Origin: Azorinus chamasolen
Lineage: Eukaryota; Mollusca; Bivalvia; Cardiida; Solecurtidae
Assembly (NCBI GenBank): GCA_963576725.1
Contig: OY755236.1
Coordinates: forward strand, 71,580,379-71,644,378
Direction of reading: 5' to 3'
DNA: 64,000 nucleotides
Shown here: piece after piece, positions 33,295 through 42,968 of the stretch
Layout: each line of letters begins with the position of its first letter
How positions within the stretch are numbered: position 1 is the stretch's first letter
The notes under the pieces: generated by a model
Told to the model about the DNA's origin: nothing
The model's database searches: none
The model's input: the letters and a program-made list of their open reading frames with translations, nothing else
Translations under genes and position numbers: made by a program

Positions 33295-33352
33295 GACAAG
33301 AAACAACATTCAAAGCACTTGTATATTGAGGAAAAGAAAGTTCCTGTCTCCG
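33295..33352 (+). CDS. Candidate exon, plus strand, unrecognised
   Basis: A pyrimidine-rich tract (GCTTTCTTCTC) and AAATTAAG precede 58 open bases ending TCCG|GTAATA (phase 0 to 1). The peptide is charged (D-K-K-Q-H-S-K-H-L-Y-I-E-E-K-K). It belongs to an open frame starting at 33223. Its end phase fits the candidate at 45191. Confidence 0.2.
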
Positions 33353-33430
33353 GTAATAAAATATGTCTGCTTCAGAATGTCCCCCATTTCTCTAGAAGAA
33401 CAACACGATAAGAGCTTTTTGTATTATAAT

Positions 33431-33642
33431 TACAGTAAAACCCCTCTAATGCGACCATTTTGTGAATAAACAGAACTGTCTTTGAAAGCAGATGGTCACT
33501 AAATGCAGGGCGAAAGTTATGAAAGCAGAAAGCGCATGCAAGAGCTTTTTGCACAACTTTCGTCCTGCATTAAGCTACCACATACGTTTAAGACCCAGAA
33601 TTAGACATATTTTAGTGGTCGCATTAGAGAGGTGTTATTGTA
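33431..33642. mobile_element. I-type TA-flanked MITE
   Basis: TACAGTAAAACCCCTCTAAT / CATTAGAGAGGTGTTATTGTA; arms GCAGATGGTCACTAAATGCA. Confidence 0.75.
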
Positions 33643-33700
33643 TTCATGTCTGGTGGCAACATTTACTTGAACTTGGAAATCAGTACCAGACATTTACCAC

Positions 33701-33802
33701 ATACTGTAAAACCTCTCTATAACGGCCACTAAATTACATAAAGTATTTTGTATTAAAGACAGGTGGCTGCTTAAAGCAATGTGAAAGTAAACCAGAATGC
33801 TT
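33701..33802. mobile_element. A-type MITE, left half only
   Basis: ACTGTAAAACCTCTCTATAA through AAGTAAACCAGAATGC, then unrelated DNA: broken at the hairpin tip. Confidence 0.7.
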
Positions 33803-34325
33803 GCATGGGCACCAATAGACGTGCATCAGGTAAAGGGTAACCCATAGTCACGAGGCTCTGACCATGCTCAGTTGATCCCGCACAATTATTCTTATCCGAT
33901 TACTGTGGACACAATACTAGGAGTAAAATAATGCGCGGTCTCCATGACAACAAAACCATATACGTCAATTTTCTTCGCTGGTAATTACCTGTACCCGGTG
34001 TCTTAAACCATTTCGTAAATGGTTCAAAATCTATGCCACATGCTACCTAGGGCGTATGTCACATGACAGTAGATCTAAATCACGGGACAGTTACTCACCC
34101 TGAATATATACGTACATGCATGTACAGTAAAACAGCTCTATAGTCCCCGTTTGCCTTTATGCCCTTTACTTCATGAATATTCATGTAAGAAATATTGACA
34201 TCATCAATCTTAATTAGATTAATTTGTACATTTAATATAGAAACAGTATTGCAGAATGCTCCTATAGCAGCCTTTCACATTGATTTCGTCCCAAATCAAA
34301 CAGCTGTTCAACATTTGAGCTTCGT

Positions 34326-34531
34326 TTAACTCTGTCGCTGTCAATATATCGCATCTGTGACTACGTATGCAAACAGTTTGGATACAGGTGAGACGCCAAG
34401 TAACTCGGCGTCTCACCAGGATCCAAACTATTTGTTACTGTGACTATGTTTTTGAAACAAAAATGAAGAAATGTAAAAAATAAAAACTGCTGCAGACGAC
34501 AAAGGTTGCAGACGACTAAATTTGCAGCGCA
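34326..34531 (+). mobile_element. E-type TTAA-flanked element
   Basis: TTAACTCTGTCGCTGTC, arms GATACAGGTGAGACGCC / GGCGTCTCACCAGGATCC, then two GCAGACGAC tail motifs and AATTTGCAGCG. Confidence 0.68.
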
Positions 34532-34689
34532 ATGATAAAATGGTTCGTTTTACCGAGGTTCTGTTCTGATTTAGAGAATTCTATTGTTCATACGAAAGGG
34601 GATGGGGTTGAAATAAATGTTGATACTGCTATTCCGCTTAAAAAACATATCTGCCTAAAACATGGATCGTTTGCAATTTTTTTTTTCGA

Positions 34690-34816
34690 ATCGATAATAC
34701 TTTCGGAGTGTCAAACGGTATGGATCCTGATGAGACATCGAGTTACTCAGTGTCTGATCTAGGTCCAACATGTTTGCAACTGCGAGTCAGGTTGCGATTA
34801 GTGGAATAAGGGTTAA
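34690..34816. mobile_element. E-type variant
   Basis: CAAACGGTATGGATCCTGATGA / TCTGATCTAGGTCCAACATG, right end GTGGAATAAGGGTTAA shared with the next D copy. Confidence 0.62.
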
Positions 34817-35036
34817 CCCTTTCCTCCATAAATATGCCTTTCTACGCCTCTGTAAGTCACTTAATGAAACCATTGTGTTAAATAGAGCATTTGCTCCTAT
34901 AGGAGCAAATGCTCTATTTATCACAATGGTTTCAAACTACAAAATTCTAAAATTAACTTTTCTCTAGTAAATGCTCCTTTGGGGTAGATTCATTCAAAGA
35001 GGTTGGGTCTAAAAATAGCCTATGGGGAAAAGGTTA
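34813..35036 (-). mobile_element. D-type MITE
   Basis: TTAACCCTTTCCTCCATAAA to GGGGAAAAGGTTAA; palindrome with one arm variant GTGTTAAATAG. Confidence 0.83.
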
Positions 35037-35349
35037 AATCTAACCAGGAAACGAATAGGTACAGAACCTGATTGGAGGTCATTTGCTGGAATCCTCGTAA
35101 TGGAGACACAGGGTTTATTCGTATTTATGTTTTCAGACAGAATGTTATAAAAAGGGTTTAATCGTGTGTACGACTTTTTTGTTTCCCCGACGTTGCGCAA
35201 CTCGAAACTGTATCGCAGTTCACAAAGGTAGGGTTTCACACAGTGCGGCTATTATGTTATCAAAATTCACTCGCACAGGAGTTTGTATTGTACTGAATAT
35301 ACAGTAAATTATTCTTACATCAAACACCCAAAACATTTAAGACAGGTGG

Positions 35350-35503
35350 TACAGTAAAATCTCTCTGTAACGGCTACTAAAATGTGTTAATTAGTTAACC
35401 TAAGGAGCGTTCTGTTTTACTTTCACCTTGCTTTAAGCAACCACCTGCCTTTAACACAAAAAATGGTGTAATTTAGTGACCGTTATAGAGGGGTTTTACT
35501 GTA
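35350..35503. mobile_element. A-type MITE with left arm deleted
   Basis: TACAGTAAAATCTCTCTGTAA joins near the tip (AAGGAGCGTTCTGTTTTAC); right arm and end intact. Confidence 0.7.
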
Positions 35504-35632
35504 GCTTAGAAAGTTATGCAGAAAGTTCCCTTATGAGCTACCTGCATTATTTTTGTCCTGCCTTAGCAACCATCTGCGATCATAGACCAAAATATATTCT
35601 TTATCTGGTCGCTGTAGGCAGGTTCCACTGTA
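35504..35632. mobile_element. H-like MITE fragment
   Basis: GCAGAAAGTTCCCTTATGAGC tip, TTGTCCTGCCTTAGCAACCATC arm and GGCAGGTTCCACTGTA end; left half absent. Confidence 0.5.
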
Positions 35633-35688
35633 CATATTATTGGACATTTTAGCAAGATTAATCCATATATGTAGACCCCCGTACGTAC

Positions 35689-35758
35689 CAAAACACGCCA
35701 TGTGCGGTCGTTTACCGCCACCTTTCATCCTTATTTCTGGCTCGTCTAAATATGTATG
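35689..35758 (-). CDS. Candidate exon, minus strand, unrecognised
   Basis: A 70-base open segment lies between the acceptor TTCATTCAG and the donor TTTTG|GTACGTAC. It reads phase 0 to phase 1 and encodes 23 residues including D-E-P-E-I-R-M-K-G-G-G-K-R-P-H-M. The two other frames on this strand stop early. It could be a downstream exon of the SPMIP2-like gene, but exon 3 as drawn ends in phase 2, so an unseen exon or alternative splicing would be needed. Its phase fits the candidate at 32446 exactly. Length and phase alone are weak evidence. Confidence 0.28.
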
Positions 35759-35785
35759 CTGAATGAATCCAATGGTCGTGAGGTA

Positions 35786-35993
35786 TACAGTAGAACATCT
35801 TAAGCGACCACACAAAATAGGTCTATTTATGAGTATGAAAAGGCAGGTGGTAGCTTAATGCGGGTCAAAAGTAATGTAGAAAGCTCCTACAGGAGCTGTT
35901 TGTGTTACTGGTGTCTTGCATTAAGCAACCACCTGCTTTTAAAGATTCCTATGTTCAATAAAAGAATGGCTGCTTAAGACATGATCTACTGTA
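35786..35993. mobile_element. H-type TA-flanked MITE
   Basis: TACAGTAGAACATCTTAAGCG / GCTTAAGACATGATCTACTGTA; core GGCAGGTGGTAGCTTAATGC, tip GCTCCTACAGGAGC. Its right end is amplified downstream. Confidence 0.78.
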
Positions 35994-36289
35994 GTTTGTA
36001 TATGGCCGCTTAAGACATGATCTACTGTAGTTTGTATGTGGCCGCTTAAGACATGATCTACTGTAGTTTGTATATGGCCGCTTAAGACATGATCTACTGT
36101 AGTTTGTATATGGCCGCTTAAGACATGATCTACTGTAGTTTGTATATGGCCGCTTAAGACATGATCTACTGTAGTTTGTATATGGCCGCTTAAGACGGGA
36201 TCTACTGTAGTTTGTATATGGCCGCTTAAGACGGGATCTACTGTAGTTTGTATATGGCCGCTTAAGACATGATCTACTGTAGTTTGTAT
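35967..36289 (+). repeat. 36-bp satellite of an H-type terminus, nine copies
   Basis: Unit TATGGCCGCTTAAGACATGA+TCTACTGTAGTTTGTA: the last 26 bp of the H element plus about 10 bp. Two adjacent copies carry ACGGGATC. Long minus-strand frames here are repeat translations. Confidence 0.95.
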
Positions 36290-36404
36290 TACACAGTTGG
36301 ACCTCATTAATCCATTCTTCGTTTTTCTCACTCCCTCGATACACAGTCACGTTGAGCGAGGTTGTCTGGTTAACGAGAGTCCATTGTATTTGTTTTGTTT
36401 GGAA

Positions 36405-36625
36405 AATATCAACCCTGTGTTCAGTATTCATGTAAGAAATAGACATCATGAATATTCATTAATTGAGGTGTTTTATAACAGCACATGAACACACATGTAC
36501 ACATTCGTGTTTGATATCAGTGGAAACTGTAGAATCAGATATATAATAAGTCCATACGTAAACAGAGCAGACCCTGGTAAGATGGCTCATATAGGAGCCT
36601 CTGAGTTAGTCTGAGGTAAGTCTCA
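36405..36625 (+). mobile_element. P-type MITE, diverged
   Basis: CAACCCTGTGTTCAGTATTCA, AGACATCATGAATATTCATT and core CAGACCCTGGTAAGATGGC. Confidence 0.55.
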
Positions 36626-36639
36626 AGTATCTACTTGGT

Positions 36640-37030
36640 CAGATTTTGAACTTGCTCTTAATATGACCATTTAGATGATTGACAACGAACACAAACGCCT
36701 GAGTGAGGAAATACATCAACGCACAAATATATCATTCAAAAAGAAAAACAACAAAATATGTTTTAATTGTATGCAAGGGAGATAATTCTGTTTAAAATAA
36801 TTGCGAAATTTTCACGAATTGTCTAACGTTGTGCTAAAAAAAAAAAGAAGCCTTACTCCGCTTAGCGCGAACTGGCCGACATTAGCAAATAGTTTGGGAT
36901 GAACAGGACATGCCAAAGCAGGGTCCGAGCTGTTTGACACATGTTTAAGGAATCGCAAACAAATAACATTAGCTCCAGACCCGAACTTGAGTAGACAATA
37001 TTTTTGGAGCATGATAAGGGTTATATAATG
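36640..37030. other. Unassigned stretch
   Basis: A weak E-like remnant (ATTAGCAAATAGTTTGGGATGAACAGG) lies near 36882. A short plus frame M-I-D-N-E-H-K-R-L follows ACCATTTAG at 36681 but has no second support. Confidence 0.3.
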
Positions 37031-37033
37031 CAA

Positions 37034-37466
37034 CAGTAACTCTTTACCTGTTAAATATTCATGTTAGAAATAATGACGTCGATTATTTTTATAATCGCAA
37101 ATGAACAAAGGACAGTTTGGCAATAGTGGAAACTTCAGACAGATTCATATACAGTAAAACCTCTCTATAACGACCACTAAATTACATTTAGTATTTTGTG
37201 TTAAAGGCAGGTAGATGCTTAAAGCAAGGTGAAAGTAAAACAGAACGCTCCAATAGGAGCGTTCTGTTTTACTTTCACCTTGCTTTAAGCAACCACCTGC
37301 CCAAGATACCAAATTAATTAACACATTGTAATGGTCGTTATAGAGAGGTTTTACTGTACATATTATTCCATAAGTGAATAAAGCAGACCTTGATCAGACG
37401 GCTCCTATAGGAACCGTCTGATCTGGGTCGGCTCTGTTTGCAAAGGATTTATGGAATAAAGGTTTA
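37034..37466 (+). mobile_element. P-type MITE with a nested A-type element
   Basis: AACTCTTTACCTGTTAAATATTC...CAGACAGATTCATA before and ATTATTCCATAAGTGAATAAAGC after the A copy, then a full hairpin. Confidence 0.7.
37150..37358. mobile_element. A-type TA-flanked MITE nested in P
   Basis: TACAGTAAAACCTCTCTATA / TATAGAGAGGTTTTACTGTA; tip GCTCCAATAGGAGC. Confidence 0.85.
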
Positions 37467-37727
37467 CTTCTTTCCCTGTTAAATTTAATATTCATATACG
37501 AAATACTGATATCGTGATTATTTATTAGCTGGGTCTTTTATAATGTAAACTTTTCAAGGGAAATGGTTGCTGTGAATAAATTATAGAACCATAATTATAC
37601 AAATGTATATCACGCCATAAGCAAACAGAGAAGACCCTGATCAGATGGCTCCTACAGGGGTCAACTAATCTGAGTCTACTCTGTTAGTAAATGCGTGAAC
37701 ATGCGTTTATATGAGGGAAATGATTAA
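37463..37727 (+). mobile_element. P-type MITE
   Basis: CTTTCCCTGTTAAATTTAATA to ATGAGGGAAATGATTAA; B-like right end on a P-type body. Confidence 0.65.
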
Positions 37728-37928
37728 ATGTTCGGAAGGAATACAACAAATTGATGGGACATTTATGACATGACAACAAAAAATGGATTCGTTGAATTTA
37801 ATTTCACAAAACAAAACGTATATAAGAGACGTAGATTACAAAGAGCAGAGCTTCACTGCAGAAGATAACAAGAACAATCATAATACTGGTGCGGTACTAC
37901 ATATCGGGGGCAGCTATTGAATGCAGAG

Positions 37929-38105
37929 CTACAAATAAAGACACGTACCCAAATTACTTCACCAAAGCCTATATACTTTGACCACTCTTTAGAATATTCT
38001 CTTCGAGGCGATTCTAAAACGTGGTTACAGTTAGGCTTTGGTGGAGAAATAAACAAGCTAGTATTGAAAATATCTAAATATACGCATCTTATCTTGACCT
38101 TTGAT
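37929..38105. mobile_element. F-type MITE, left end worn
   Basis: CCACTCTTTAGAATATTCTC / GAGGCGATTCTAAAACGTGG hairpin and ATACGCATCTTATCTTGACC end. Confidence 0.62.
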
Positions 38106-38134
38106 TTAATGTATACACAAATATCTTATTCATA

Positions 38135-38187
38135 TAGTAGAACCTGTCTTAAGCGGTCTGTCAAAAGAGGTCTAATAATGGGCCAAC
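38135..38187. mobile_element. H-type MITE left end, cut by a C-type insertion
   Basis: TAGTAGAACCTGTCTTAAGC and AAAGAGGTCTAATAATGGG precede the C copy; the expected right half is not found after it. Confidence 0.55.
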
Positions 38188-38439
38188 TTAACCCTTCTCT
38201 TGCTGAATTTTAAAATACATTTCTCTTTCTTTACCCATGTCCTGTTGTATAATTACATATATATCTTCACTGTGTACAAGTATTGCGCTGTGCAATCACT
38301 GCTGTGGAGTGCACTGGTTACACAATCAACTTGTAAATAGTGCAGACCCAGATGAGACAGCTCCTGCAGGAGCTGTCTCATCTGGGTCTTCACTATTTAC
38401 AGGTAGGTATATTGACGTGGATAGCAAGCGAAGGGTTAA
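38188..38439 (+). mobile_element. C-type TTAA-flanked MITE, full length
   Basis: TTAACCCTTCTCTTGCTGAA to GCAAGCGAAGGGTTAA. Here both arms read GACCCAGATGAGACAG, so the usual arm mismatch is absent: a rare symmetrical copy. Confidence 0.88.
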
Positions 38440-38721
38440 TAGACGCACTGCCTATAATGAAAAGCTAGGCCCAACTAGTGCCGTGATCAAAATTGATGAC
38501 AGCTATTCCAAACTGGCAGTATAAATGCATCAATATATAAATGGAGATTAAACGTTTCATTGTATTGCATAAACACTAAACAGTATGTGTCATATAGATA
38601 AACTAATAATACGAGAGGTGCAATACTTACAAAATATATTAAAGCTTAAAACCTTCATTATACAGAGCAAGTTTTCGTCTATAAAAAGTCCTCTAAAACA
38701 GATTTGAAAGCACACTATCTT

Positions 38722-38956
38722 TTAACTATTTCGCTGCCAACTTTTGTCGTCTGCAAACTATGTCGTCTGCTACATTTTCATAATTTATTTTTCTTTATCG
38801 TTGTTTCCTAATGGGGCACAGATGTGATATGGTCAGCGAAAGAGTTGAAGACAAACAGTTTAGATTCTGATGAGACGCCGATTTACTCGGTATCTTGTCT
38901 GGATCCAAACCGTATAGAAAGATAATCACAGTCTCCCGTAGCAGGCTAAAGGTTAA
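38722..38956 (+). mobile_element. E-type TTAA-flanked element, rearranged
   Basis: TTAACTATTTCGCTGCCAAC with GTCGTCTGC motifs inverted on the left, arms TTCTGATGAGACGCCGATTTA, and GGCTAAAGGTTAA. Confidence 0.58.
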
Positions 38957-39264
38957 TACTGACAATTAATGGTTTAAATGCATTTCTTTGAAAACTTCTA
39001 GTGCTACCACAGTGCAGATACACTTAATATCAGGAATACTGATCTACGATCACACAGACAAATTAATGTCATCTTCACAAGAAACAGAGGGTAAATAGTT
39101 GATTATTTTTTATTAAATTCTAAAAATAGCATTGGTTAACCATTATTGCACCAATCCCAAATTAACTCCAAATCACAAGTGGGTAGATGTAGATGGTCAG
39201 GAAAATCTGAAAGGAGAAAAATAGCTCAGTCTGAAAGAAAATAGCCGAGTGTATTAGCATTTGT

Positions 39265-39335
39265 AAACAGTGTATACCCTGGTCAGACGACTCTTAGAAG
39301 AGTCATCTGATTAGGTTCTGCACTGTTTGTTATTC
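39265..39335. repeat. Isolated N/P-type hairpin core
   Basis: AACAGTGTATACCCTGGTCAGA / TCTGATTAGGTTCTGCACTGTT around CTCTTAGAAGAG; flanks are not a known family. Confidence 0.55.
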
Positions 39336-39570
39336 AAAATATCACATCTCAGATCGCCTCCTGTAATACTGAATGAGTTCTATCGCGAAACAATCATGGA
39401 CATTTCTACTTTGAAAAATCAACATTCAAATGATAGAACAAAACTAAAACAAAATAATCAAAACTCATAACAACAACAAAACAAACACAGAAAGTAACCG
39501 TCATTAAAGGACACGAGCAGTAATGATAATATGCAGCCTGTTACCCCGTTAATGGGTTCTGAATTGAACA

Positions 39571-39770
39571 TTAATCCTTACAGTGCGGGACACGAAACAC
39601 TAGAGTCCTTTGCAAATAGTGTAGACTCAGATGAGAGGGTTCCTAGAGGAGCACTCTCATCAGGGTCTGCACTGTTAGTCATGTTACACTTTTCATTTGA
39701 TGTTCACCATAAACCAGACGTGCTTGATTTTGGAATAGTCCATCTGAAAATTCAGCCTTGTATGGGGTAA
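39571..39770 (-). mobile_element. N-type TTAA-flanked MITE
   Basis: TTAATCCTTACAGTGCGGGA to CAGCCTTGTATGGGGTAA; hairpin GAGGGTTCCTAGAGGAGCAC. The 79-codon frame across it is repeat-derived. Confidence 0.75.
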
Positions 39771-39859
39771 CCCCACTGTGAAAAACATGTCTGCTCAATT
39801 TTGGATCTGGTGCGAATTTCAATTGTTCCAGTTCGGTCAAGCCTTTGACAAGCTATTGA

Positions 39860-39972
39860 CCGAGTAGCAAGCAGTTTGGATTCTGATAAGACACCGAGTT
39901 ACTTGGACTCTTATCTGGATCCAATCTGTTTGCAACTGCGAACCAGTTCGCGAATAGTGGGATAGTGGTTAA
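39860..39972. mobile_element. E-type variant
   Basis: GCAGTTTGGATTCTGATAAGAC / CTTATCTGGATCCAATCTG around GAGTTACTTGG, right end GATAGTGGTTAA. Confidence 0.62.
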
Positions 39973-39982
39973 CATAGTAGAC

Positions 39983-40212
39983 TTAACCCATTACCTCATA
40001 GGCTATTTTCAGATACAACCTCTTTGAATAAATCTACCAAAAAGGAGCATTAACTAGAGAAAAGGAACATTTCAGAATTTTGTAGTTTGAAACCATTGTG
40101 ATAAATAGAGCATTTGCTCCTATAAGAGCAAATGCTCTATTTATCACAATGGTTTCACAGCGTGACTTTTACGTAGTCGTCAAAAGTCGTCAATATTAGG
40201 GAATGGGTTTAA
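39983..40212 (+). mobile_element. D-type MITE
   Basis: TTAACCCATTACCTCATAGG to GGAATGGGTTTAA; palindrome tip TTGCTCCTATAAGAGCAA. Confidence 0.83.
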
Positions 40213-40473
40213 ACAGCAGGCTGCTGCTAAGTGCAGGTCATACATAATACAGACAGTTCCTTTTTTGGGAGATTTTCTGTATTATTTTCGTCTAATAGCT
40301 CACTATCGCTTATTTTAACCCGTCACCTCACAGAGGCGCCTTTTTACGCTCTTTGTACACATATTAGATCCAGAACAGACGGAGTCATCTGGTCTGGGTC
40401 TTCTCTGTTTGTAAAAGTGTCAAAAGGTGTCTCCATAGATTAAGTGATTAACCCTTCAAATGCATAACGCAAC

Positions 40474-40633
40474 TACAGTAGAACCCCTCTAAACCTCGCG
40501 TTAAATTTAGTATATATAACGGTATTTAGGACAGTTAATGCAGTAGGAGGTCAAGCAGAAAGCTCACCCTAGTCACCTGCATAAAAGAACCTAGATCTAT
40601 ACTAGAATTCCGGTTTAGAGGGAGTTTACTATA
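40474..40633. mobile_element. G-type MITE, core deleted
   Basis: TACAGTAGAACCCCTCTAAAC / GAATTCCGGTTTAGAGGGAG; AAAGCTCACC is all that remains of the tip. Confidence 0.62.
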
Positions 40634-40639
40634 CATTAG

Positions 40640-41088
40640 CGAGGAGTCCGAATACCGGAATTTGAGTAAAGAAATGTTGAGATCTTTTCAGGCAGACTGT
40701 TGCTTAATGCAGGATGACAGTCACGCAGAAAGGTCCGTTTGGAGAGTTCTGCATGGCTTTCACCATGCATTAACCCTTCGCTTACTGAATTTTAAAATAC
40801 ATGTCTCCTTCTTTACCCATGCTCTGTTGTATAATTACATATATCTTTACTGTGTACAAGTATCTCGCTGTGCAATCACTGCTGTGGAGTGCACTGGTTG
40901 CACAACCAACTTGTAAATAGTGCAGACCCTGATGAGACAGCTCCTGCAGGAGCTGTCTCATCTGGGTCTTCACTATTTACAGGAAGGTATATTGACGCGA
41001 TTAGCAAGCGAAGTGTCAAGCTGTCACCTGTATAACGGACTGTCATTGATACTATTTCGAGCGTGCGATTTAGCGAGGGTTTTCTGTA
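40640..41088. mobile_element. G-type MITE with a nested C-type element
   Basis: GAATACCGGAATTTGAGTAAAG left, GATTTAGCGAGGGTTTTCTGTA right; right arm CCATGCATTAAGCTG split at its TTAA. Confidence 0.68.
40770..41019 (+). mobile_element. C-type MITE nested in G
   Basis: TTAACCCTTCGCTTACTGAA to GCAAGCGAAGTGTCAA (right TTAA mutated). Same target position as the copy at 19687. Confidence 0.85.
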
Positions 41089-41324
41089 TATAGTAAAACT
41101 TTCCTGAAGTAGCCATACAAAGTGTATTTGACGAACAGTGTAAACTTGATAAAGGAAGGAAGTTATACAGAAATCCCATGGATTCTAACAATACAAACAT
41201 CACCACAAAATAAATCCTGATGGACAATATGACCGTGACGTTTTTGCAGTTGACACTCTAATCACCTGTTGGTACAATGTGAAGGAACAACAAAGTAGAC
41301 AGCATTACTGACTGTCTACAGTGC

Positions 41325-41549
41325 TTAACTCATTCCCTCCTAGACTATTTTAGACCCAACCTATTTGAATTAATCTACCGAAAAGGAGCATTAACAATAT
41401 AATTTAAGGAGAATTTTACGTAGTTTTGAAACCATTGTGACAAATAGAGCATTTGCTCCTATGGAGCAAATGCTCTATTTGTCACAATGATTTCAAAATG
41501 TGTCGTTTACAGAGGCGCCCAAATGCATCACTAGGAGGTGTTGAGTTAG
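41325..41549 (+). mobile_element. D-type MITE
   Basis: TTAACTCATTCCCTCCTAGA to AGGTGTTGAGTTAG; palindrome arms share the paired variant GACAAATAG/CTATTTGTC. Confidence 0.78.
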
Positions 41550-41704
41550 ATGTCGATTTACATATGAGCTGCCATTCGGAGAAAAGAGTCGTAGCGCATT
41601 GTAAACAATGAAGACCCAGATCAGTCACCGTATCAGAGTATTGTCAGTGTCTACATAGGCTGTCACTCATCAGAAACTGTAGTATGTTGTTATCTATCTT
41701 TATA

Positions 41705-41767
41705 CACAGAGGTAAGACACGCTTGAGTCAGTATACATAACTGACTCAAACGCGTATTACCCCTGTG
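41705..41767. mobile_element. hAT-like mini-MITE, copy 1
   Basis: Inverted ends CACAGAGGTAAGACACG / CGCGTATTACCCCTGTG flanked by a perfect 8-bp duplication TCTTTATA (41697-41704, 41768-41775). Eight-bp duplications and CA-G-G ends fit hAT. Confidence 0.78.
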
Positions 41768-41774
41768 TCTTTAT

Positions 41775-41868
41775 ATACAGTACAACCTTGTGCATTAAGC
41801 TATGTCCTGCTTAACAACCCCATACTTGGACATGTGTTTGATGGCCGCTTAAGAAGGTTCTGTTGTAC
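41775..41868. mobile_element. H-type MITE, core deleted
   Basis: TACAGTACAACCTTGTGCATT / GCTTAAGAAGGTTCTGTTGTA with only part of one arm left. Confidence 0.6.
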
Positions 41869-42032
41869 AATGTAAAACTCTATATCAGATACAATGTCAT
41901 AGATGTGCTGCCTGATCTGGGTCTATGCCCTGTGTCAGGTAACAGTATCCATATTCTAAGAGAGTGGTTCATATGCTTATAAGTTATAATTATGATACGT
42001 TACCTAATTGTGCACTGCTAAATAGTTTTCAG

Positions 42033-42114
42033 TTCGTTGTCCGGGTCTGGCATTGCTCTCGTCTGTACCTTGGCTGCCATCATCTATGCACAAATGTATA
42101 CACATAACCATTAG
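42033..42114 (+). CDS. Candidate terminal exon coding a membrane helix
   Basis: Behind the acceptor AGTTTTCAG one base plus 26 codons run to TAG. The peptide has a strongly hydrophobic stretch (G-I-A-L-V-C-T-L-A-A-I-I-Y-A) that could span a membrane, then a short His/Asn tail. Its phase would accept the exon at 8872. The minus strand over the same bases is also open (M-M-A-A-K-V-Q-T...), so this may be chance. Confidence 0.2.
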
Positions 42115-42120
42115 CCTGCT

Positions 42121-42486
42121 TTAACCATTATCAATTGCAAACAGAGCAGACCCAGATCTGGGTCCATGCTTATAAAACTTTTAGTTGAGTCTGAGTTCGT
42201 TCTCAAGTTTTTGATTGGTCAGATTTGAGACTTTGGCTCAAATCTGACCAATCAAAAGCTCGAGAACTCAAATCTGACCAATCAAAAGCTTGAGAACGAA
42301 CTCAGACTCAACTAAAAAGTTTCATAAGCATGGACCCAGACAATAATCCTATATGAGCTATCTGATGAGGGTCTCCTCTGTTTGCGTATGACACAATATA
42401 CATGTAGCTCTGATTCTACAGTTACAGCCATGGTCAGACATTCCTGTGTTCATGAGTCATAAGAGTTATAAGAGATGTTTGGTTAA
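42121..42486 (-). mobile_element. P/B-type MITE interrupted by a K palindrome
   Basis: TTAACCATTATCAATTGCAA plus CAGAGCAGACCCAGAT left; ATAATCCTATATGAGCTATC and GTTCATGAGTCATAAGAG right; ends at the TTAA shared with the next D copy. Confidence 0.65.
42158..42339. mobile_element. K-type palindromic element, copy 2
   Basis: CTGGGTCCATGCTTATAAAA / TTTCATAAGCATGGACCCAG. One arm has an internal ~30-bp duplication (ACTCAAATCTGACCAATCAA twice). Also inserted inside a TTAA-type hairpin arm. Confidence 0.78.
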
Positions 42487-42712
42487 CCCATTCCCTCATA
42501 TTGACGACTTTTGACGACTCTGTAAAAGTCACTTTGTGAAACCATTGTGATAAAAAGAGCATTTGCTCCTATAGGAGCAAATGCTCTATTTATCAAAATG
42601 GTTTCAAACTACAATATTCTAAAAGTTTTCCTTTTCTCTAGTTAATGCTCCTTTTCGGTAGATTTATTCAAAGTGGTTGGATCTAAAAGTAGCCTATGAG
42701 GTAATGAGTTAA
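42483..42712 (-). mobile_element. D-type MITE
   Basis: TTAACCCATTCCCTCATATT to GAGGTAATGAGTTAA; palindrome intact but for single mismatches. Confidence 0.83.
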
Positions 42713-42784
42713 CCTACGACCTCTTTTTACAATCTCTAACAATGTCCACATGCTTCTAATGCGTTCCAGCTTTGAACTTTTGAC

Positions 42785-42880
42785 CGAGTTTGGATCCTTA
42801 TGAGATGTCGAGCTATCCGCATCTCATCAGGATCCAAGTTATTTGTAAATGTCAGTAAGACCACGGTTAGCAAATTAGCT
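42785..42880. mobile_element. E-type variant relict
   Basis: GTTTGGATCCTTATGAGATG / CATCTCATCAGGATCCAAGT arms. Confidence 0.52.
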
Positions 42881-42968
42881 GACATATTAAGTTCAGGTGT
42901 CAGAAATACATACAAATGTGCTACATAAAATATTGCTGCATTGAAATGTTTGCGTCCATAACTTCATA

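Noticed and set aside
11763..36289. CRISPR-like arrays
   Set aside because: The direct repeats have no unique spacers between them and the genome is clearly eukaryotic.
35939..36449. Repeat-protein-like frames with a 12-residue period
   Set aside because: They are the 36-bp satellite of the H-type terminus read in frame.
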